A DNA stretch of 62,813 nt, from contig JBDTVS010000150.1 of the NCBI GenBank assembly GCA_040007095.1, forward strand, positions 1-62,813, read 5' to 3'. The notes beneath the pieces are model-generated. The model saw nothing but the letters and a program-made list of their open reading frames with translations, was not told the origin of the DNA and made no database searches. A program made the translations under genes and the position numbers. Of this stretch, positions 60,201 through 62,813 are shown in pieces. The stretch's first letter is position 1. Every line of letters begins with the position of its first letter. Origin of the DNA: JBDTVS01 sp040007095. Lineage in GTDB: Bacteria; Acidobacteriota; Vicinamibacteria; Vicinamibacterales; CAVVIG01.

Positions 60201-60304
60201 GACGAGTCCTTCACCGTGCCGGTGATGGCGGCTTGCGCCCACGCCGTGAGCGGCAGAGCGACGAGGGCGGCGAGAGCGAGAAGGAGTGTCCTGACAACGC
60301 GCAT
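57266..60304 (-). CDS. TonB-dependent receptor, Oar-like with carboxypeptidase-regulatory N-terminus
   Basis: A 1012-residue outer-membrane protein. Signal peptide about 1-23 (LALAALVALPLTAWA), a CarboxypepD_reg-like domain (ITGTVKDSSGAVLPGVTVEA, GQYRIVDLRPGAYSLTF), a plug domain, then a long beta-barrel ending in phenylalanine (KIGVQVSF). The plug opening ETITVSGETPVVDVASTKRQ and 'STKRQTTLS' are typical of acidobacterial Oar/TonB receptors. It should take up a large substrate using TonB energy. No TonB box is certain. The gene stands alone, with about 950 bases of gene-free DNA ahead of it. Confidence 0.92.
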   Translation of the reverse strand: MRVVRTLLLALAALVALPLTAWAQAAITGTVKDSSGAVLPGVTVEATSPALIEKVRSAVTDGTGQYRIVDLRPGAYSLTFALSGFNTIKRDGIELTGTFTASINAEMRVGGVAETITVSGETPVVDVASTKRQTTLSSELLTTAPTARSWAALTAQIPTMTTSGGNNQDIQVTPQMIVFGGAGGRGGEGRLMADGISIGSTIGGGGSTAYIFDISNAEEVVTTNSGGLGESEVNGPSLNVVPRTGGNSFRGSAYLSGVPRSWVGSNYTDDLKAAGLRTPGALVKQWDFDTGFGGPVKKDRLWYFVTARDEGQHRTIPGIYPNLNAGDPTKYLYVPDTTKEARGAESWQLGSARLTWQATPRNKFNFAWNEQIPCNGAAYRGADGCRSQPDDGGVIGSLGLGGLTATTSPELAGYLHTVGGRSQQFTWTSPMTNTLLADFRYGDMLARWGPMDAPGNPTRGLARVTEQCAAGCAANGGIAGLNYRSANWGSNWAGVHNFRASISHVTGAHNRKFGYIGTLFIDDRNSFSNSLNLTYRVNNGVPNGVTESALPMELHQRTAYNAFFAQEQWTIQRLTLQGALRFDRSWSYFTPQTLPASNYLPFTVAYPETQGVTGYKDLTPRFGVAYDLFGNAKTALKVNIGKYLEASSNGVGFYSTTNPINRLTTTSGLRTWNDSNGNLVPDCDLLNMSPNQECGQGSTTFGKEVFTSNVDPAALGGWRVRPSDWGLTASVQQEVLPRVSVEVGYTRRWLQHFVATDNLVVTNADFGQFSVTAPVDSRLPGGGGYAVSGLYDVNLAFGGQSNTLSTFADLLPGSPLQYQRYNGVTLDVSARPRGGLLFQGGINTGKTVTDNCAVRALLPEIGPLNPYCHNEPGFITRWSALMSYTIPRVDVSVSGTLRSDQGAALQANWSAPLSAIVPSLGRVLSANQQFAAINLITPGDVWGDRVNELDIRIGKILKFGRTRTNVGFDVYNVLNSAAILTYNQAFVPGSTWLAPLSVLTPRFAKIGVQVSF

Positions 60305-61257
60305 ACTTCCTCCATTGCGTGGAAGCGCCCAGCGCGCACGTTCCGATCGATGCGCGCGTACCCCATTCGGGTGAATCGCCGCGGAGTCTATCCGACTGAT
60401 GCACTGCCGAGATCACCAGTTCTGGTGAGGCGACATCGCTCCGCCGCAGCGCCCGGTGCGGCTCCCGCGCGTCATTTTACGGTTAACCACGAAGGTCATC
60501 GCTTGGGACCGAGGCGCGCGCCCAGAGCTCTCGTAGTCCGCCAGGGTAGCCGGCTGACAGCTCGTCACGCTCGAGGGCACGAGCGTCTCTGCCGCGAGCT
60601 CGGCGCTACGCAGGCGGTAGCGGACTCAGCCGCCCGTCGTCGGCTTCACCAACAGGCCACCTCACCAACGACGGGGATGCGGTCGGTGTACGTGTCCCTC
60701 AGACGCCTCCCCTACGGGCTTCCCCCGCGGCGCCAGCATCTGATTGGTTTCCCACGCATCTCTCGACGGATCCCGGTTCAACAGTTGGCCTTCGATGCTG
60801 ACGCAAATTCTGCGAATGGCGCCCTCCACCCAACCGCGGATTCCCTGGCAATTGGCGCTCAGACCAATTCCCGGATCGCCGCACCTGGCATTCCGCCAAG
60901 CCGTGCTGACAGAGTGATCTTTGCTTGGGCCATCTGCCGCGTTCACGCCGCGACCGACGGAAGGTTCCGGGCGTGAGCGGGCATGTGTCCGCCGCCCGGA
61001 CCGGCGATTGGCGCCAGCGGCCCAAGACGCCAGTGTGGGGAACGGCGCCGGCCAGCCATCACCGGATTTCCGGGCAGATGGCGCTGGCGCCAATTGACGG
61101 GCCCAGCGCCACTGAATTCAGCCAAATCATTTCAATGGAAGCCGTTGCACCGGGACCAAATGACGACAATAATGCCGGTGAGTGCCGGACCGCTCCGAGG
61201 GCCGAGCGCGCACGCCACGGCGGGCGACCTGCAATTGGCGCCTTCCAGCCATATGAA
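60305..61257. other. Gene-free stretch between TonB receptor and cassette array
   Basis: About 950 bases with no convincing gene. It contains several 'TTGGCGC/GCGCCAA' phrases, including a perfect 13-base inverted repeat, ATTGGCGCCAGCG at 61007-61019 and its complement at 61082-61094. An integrase gene would be expected here on the minus strand if this were a complete integron. None of the frames reads as a tyrosine recombinase. Confidence 0.5.
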
Positions 61258-61264
61258 GTTATGC
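61258..61264 (+). other. Integron core site (R'-type GTTATGC), array start
   Basis: GTTATGC is the same core as the right end of attC site 1. It marks the left boundary of the first cassette. A matching left half is not obvious, so this may be a decayed attC or an attI-like site. Confidence 0.5.
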
Positions 61265-61296
61265 CGGTATGATCAAAGGCAAAGACATGATCGACG

Positions 61297-61554
61297 ATGC
61301 CTGAAATCGCGCGATTCCTCGGCATCGTGATCGGGATGTTCTACCGCGAGCATGGGGTGCCGCACATTCACGCCGTGTATGGAGAACGCGAAATCTCGGT
61401 TGAAGTCGAGACCGGAAGGATTCACGGGCAGTTCCCGCCCAGAGCGCTGAAGCTCGTGCTTGAATGGATGAATCTTCACACGGCAGAATTGCTGGAGAAC
61501 TGGCAACTGGCCAAGCAGGGGCAGCCGTTGAAGCGCATCGCGCCATTGGAGTGA
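61297..61554 (+). CDS. DUF4160 protein (cassette gene)
   Basis: An 85-residue protein with the DUF4160 pattern: MPEIARFLGIVIGMFYREHG, then VPHIHAVYGEREISVEV. It is the usual partner of DUF2442, which follows five bases downstream. Such pairs are common in integron cassettes and are suspected toxin-antitoxin-like modules, without proof here. Confidence 0.88.
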   Translation: MPEIARFLGIVIGMFYREHGVPHIHAVYGEREISVEVETGRIHGQFPPRALKLVLEWMNLHTAELLENWQLAKQGQPLKRIAPLE

Positions 61555-61559
61555 GCGTC

Positions 61560-61805
61560 ATGGACTATCACGTCGTGGAGGCACGGTACGTAGGTGGGCA
61601 CATCGTCTGGCTTCGGTTCCGAGACGGAACGAGCGGCGAGATCGACTTGCAGTCCGTCCTCGAAGGGCCAGTGTTCGCGCCCCTGCACGACCTCGTGGTG
61701 TTCCAACAATTCCAGATTCATGCCGAGTTTCACACGTTGGTGTGGGCAAACGGTGCCGACATCGCGCCTGAATTCTTGCACGACAACGTACGAGTCCCAG
61801 CATAA
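61560..61805 (+). CDS. DUF2442 protein (cassette gene)
   Basis: An 81-residue protein, MDYHVVEARYVGGHIVWLRF and onward, with FRDGTSGEIDLQSVLEGPVF, FHTLVWANGADIAPEFLHD and a short tail. This matches DUF2442, whose genes are paired with DUF4160. The stop overlaps the left core of attC site 1. Both genes belong to one cassette. Confidence 0.88.
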   Translation: MDYHVVEARYVGGHIVWLRFRDGTSGEIDLQSVLEGPVFAPLHDLVVFQQFQIHAEFHTLVWANGADIAPEFLHDNVRVPA

Positions 61806-61868
61806 CCTTCAAATGGAGCCGACGCGCTCTGGGTTACGAAAGCGCGCGGCTCATTCGTAGCGTTATGC
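61800..61868 (+). other. attC site 1
   Basis: Left core GCATAAC (61800-61806), right core GTTATGC (61862-61868), 69 bases apart end to end. The inner arms GAGCCG-A-CGCGC and GCGCG-CGGCTC pair perfectly apart from one unpaired A, which is the extrahelical base that directs integron strand choice. The orientation agrees with the plus-strand genes. Confidence 0.85.
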
Positions 61869-61936
61869 CCGGCACGACGACGGATCGATCCCGATTGAAT
61901 TGAACGCGACTACGCCAATGGCGTATCATTAAGCCG

Positions 61937-62004
61937 ATGCGCTTCGTCGAAACGCCGATCTTCACAGCGGCGATTCACTCCACACCGAACGAAAACGAGG
62001 GGCA
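61937..62004 (+). pseudogene. Truncated RelE-like toxin in cassette 2
   Basis: The translation MRFVETPIFTAAIHSTPNE has the opening of RelE/HigB-like toxins ('MRFVETPIFT') but stops resembling them within 15 residues. The open frame then runs through attC site 2. The remainder of the cassette (61869-62004) holds no other gene. Probably a decayed cassette gene. Confidence 0.5.
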
Positions 62005-62089
62005 GCATAACATCAAAATGGAGCCGACGCGGCTGGCGGTTCGTACGATCATGCCGCGGAGCCGCGCCGCTCATTTCGCAACGTTGGGC
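62005..62089 (+). other. attC site 2
   Basis: Left core GCATAAC (62005-62011), right core GTTGGGC (62083-62089), 85 bases. The arms GAGCCGACGCGGCT and AGCCGCGCCGCTC can pair with one bulge and one mismatch. The sequence AAAATGGAGCCGACGC is shared with site 1, showing a common attC family. Confidence 0.85.
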
Positions 62090-62112
62090 CGAACGGAACT
62101 GACTGAAAGCTA

Positions 62113-62380
62113 TCACCGACTCAAAAGACGATCGTAGTCAGCATGATTGCCGATCCAAAACCAGATAATCTCCTCGTCCTCCAGGAGGCCCAGAGCTCGA
62201 TACCCGATGCTCACACGAACTCCATAAATCGGATCGGGTGCGTGAACCCTCTTGAATTGGAGGCTGGGGTGTCTGGGATTCTCGGCAAACAGACGGCAGG
62301 CCTTGCGCGCGAGGTCTTGGATCTCACGTGGCAGCTCGCGGTACGCCGCCCAGAAGCGCGGCGTCCCCGCGCGATCTCAC
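62113..62380 (-). pseudogene. RelE-family toxin in cassette 3, frameshifted start
   Basis: The body reads TPRFWAAYRELPREIQDLAR, then KACRLFAENPRHPSLQFKRV and YGVRVSIGYRALGLLED, ending NHADYDRLLSR. This is a RelE-type mRNA-cleaving toxin. A GTG at 62380 that overlaps the antitoxin stop (GTGA) would give the normal start VRSR, but it lies one base out of frame with the body at the run CGCGCGGGG. The toxin is therefore either inactivated or has a different start. The gene points against the cassette direction. Confidence 0.65.
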
Positions 62381-62604
62381 AGTTGCTCGGCGTCGAGCTC
62401 CGTCGTGCGGCCAGAGCCGCGATCGGCGCTGGCCTCAGTCGCGAGTTTCGTCAGAGCGTCCTGCGAGCCCACGAACTGGCTCGTCCACTGCTCTTCATCA
62501 CGCAGTTCTTCGAGCAACCAGCTGGCCACCCGATCTTGCTCGTCAGGCGGCAGCGTCGCAAGCTTTGCAATAGCAGCATCGAGCGTTGGCGTCGCGAAAT
62601 CAGT
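62377..62604 (-). CDS. Antitoxin of the cassette 3 pair
   Basis: About 75 residues: TDFATPTLDAAIAKLATLPP, DEQDRVASWLLEELRDEEQW and KLATEASADRGSGRTTELDA. The pattern is that of small helical antitoxins encoded just before RelE-like toxins. I see no good ATG, GTG or TTG at the expected place, so the start is uncertain and the end given is approximate. It is encoded against the cassette orientation. Confidence 0.6.
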   Translation of the reverse strand, partial: TDFATPTLDAAIAKLATLPPDEQDRVASWLLEELRDEEQWTSQFVGSQDALTKLATEASADRGSGRTTELDAEQL

Positions 62605-62624
62605 ATACCGAACGATGCACGCTG

Positions 62625-62698
62625 GCCCAACCACCGTTTGCCGCCGTCGGCGGTCGGCGCGATCATGAGCCGCCGCGGCTGAAACGCAGACGTTGGGC
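62625..62698 (+). other. attC site 3
   Basis: Left core GCCCAAC (62625-62631) and right core GTTGGGC (62692-62698) match the RYYYAAC/GTTRRRY consensus exactly and are complementary. The site is 74 bases long, with inner pairing between GTTTGCCGC and GCGGCTGAAAC. Confidence 0.85.
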
Positions 62699-62748
62699 CG
62701 TCCAAACAGCAATTCACCAGGGGTTTCACTCTTTCAGGAAGGATGACA

Positions 62749-62813
62749 ATGAAATACGTGATCAGCTGGTTCGAACGCCCGCAGGGTTCGCCTATGGAAT
62801 ACGAGAATGCCCA
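62749..62813 (+). CDS. Cassette 4 gene, partial (DUF3303-like)
   Basis: The window ends 21 codons into this gene: MKYVISWFERPQGSPMEYEN. The opening resembles DUF3303 proteins. AGGAAGG precedes the ATG. It lies 50 bases after attC site 3, as a cassette gene should. Confidence 0.5.
   Translation, partial: MKYVISWFERPQGSPMEYENA

Noticed and set aside
60662..61093. Minus-strand frame considered as an integron integrase
   Set aside because: No tyrosine-recombinase motifs (no Arg...His-x-x-Arg...Tyr arrangement). Composition is low in complexity.

Overview
The window is GC-rich chromosomal DNA that looks like an uncultivated Acidobacteriota, most probably a Vicinamibacteria-type genome. This is an inference. 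The evidence is a large Oar-type TonB-dependent receptor with a carboxypeptidase-regulatory-like N-terminus, several secreted 'PRTPDG' family proteins, a PQQ dehydrogenase, a Tat-exported amidohydrolase and an ADOP-type permease relic. No rRNA, tRNA, CRISPR array or replication origin was seen.

Left third (1-13 kb): a secreted lipocalin-like protein, then a degraded stretch (ADOP permease relic, an antitoxin with a frameshifted MazF-like toxin, an IS66 transposase fragment). A compact minus-strand NRPS operon follows: a C-A-PCP-TE synthetase (A-domain code reads as valine), a membrane-anchored GNAT acetyltransferase and an unusual PaaK-A-PCP fusion. About 1.2 kb with little recognisable content separates this from a Dam methylase with a broken downstream gene.

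Middle (14-31 kb): metabolic and secreted genes, including an amidohydrolase, PQQ dehydrogenase, D-cysteine desulfhydrase-like enzyme, two 'PRTPDG' family proteins, a second copy of the lipocalin-like gene, a RoxA-like dihaem oxygenase with a cytochrome P450 and a membrane protein, a methyltransferase, a membrane adenylate cyclase and a cupredoxin.

Centre right (31-53 kb): a large RiPP (ribosomally made, modified peptide) locus. A cyclic-nucleotide-binding protein, an NHLM-type HlyD, a C39-peptidase ABC exporter and a second NHLM ABC transporter run on the plus strand. They converge on a minus-strand operon of SagB-type dehydrogenase, YcaO fusion, B12/radical SAM C-methyltransferase and a DUF6065 protein. 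Beyond lie a possible oxygenase, a class II aldolase, a second YcaO fusion and the 95-residue precursor with a nitrile-hydratase-like leader. A divergent sulfotransferase and a PhyH dioxygenase follow. The expected flow is: the precursor is bound through its leader, heterocyclised and oxidised by YcaO and SagB, possibly methylated, hydroxylated or sulfated, then cut and exported by the C39 transporter and HlyD. The core is very short and has no cysteine, so the product chemistry cannot be predicted.

Right end (53-63 kb): IspH, membrane proteins, a winged-helix regulator, a third 'PRTPDG' protein and the TonB receptor. The last 1.5 kb is an integron-type cassette array with three attC sites and no integrase in view. 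Scattered through the window are five copies of a palindromic intergenic repeat whose central hairpin changes on both sides together.
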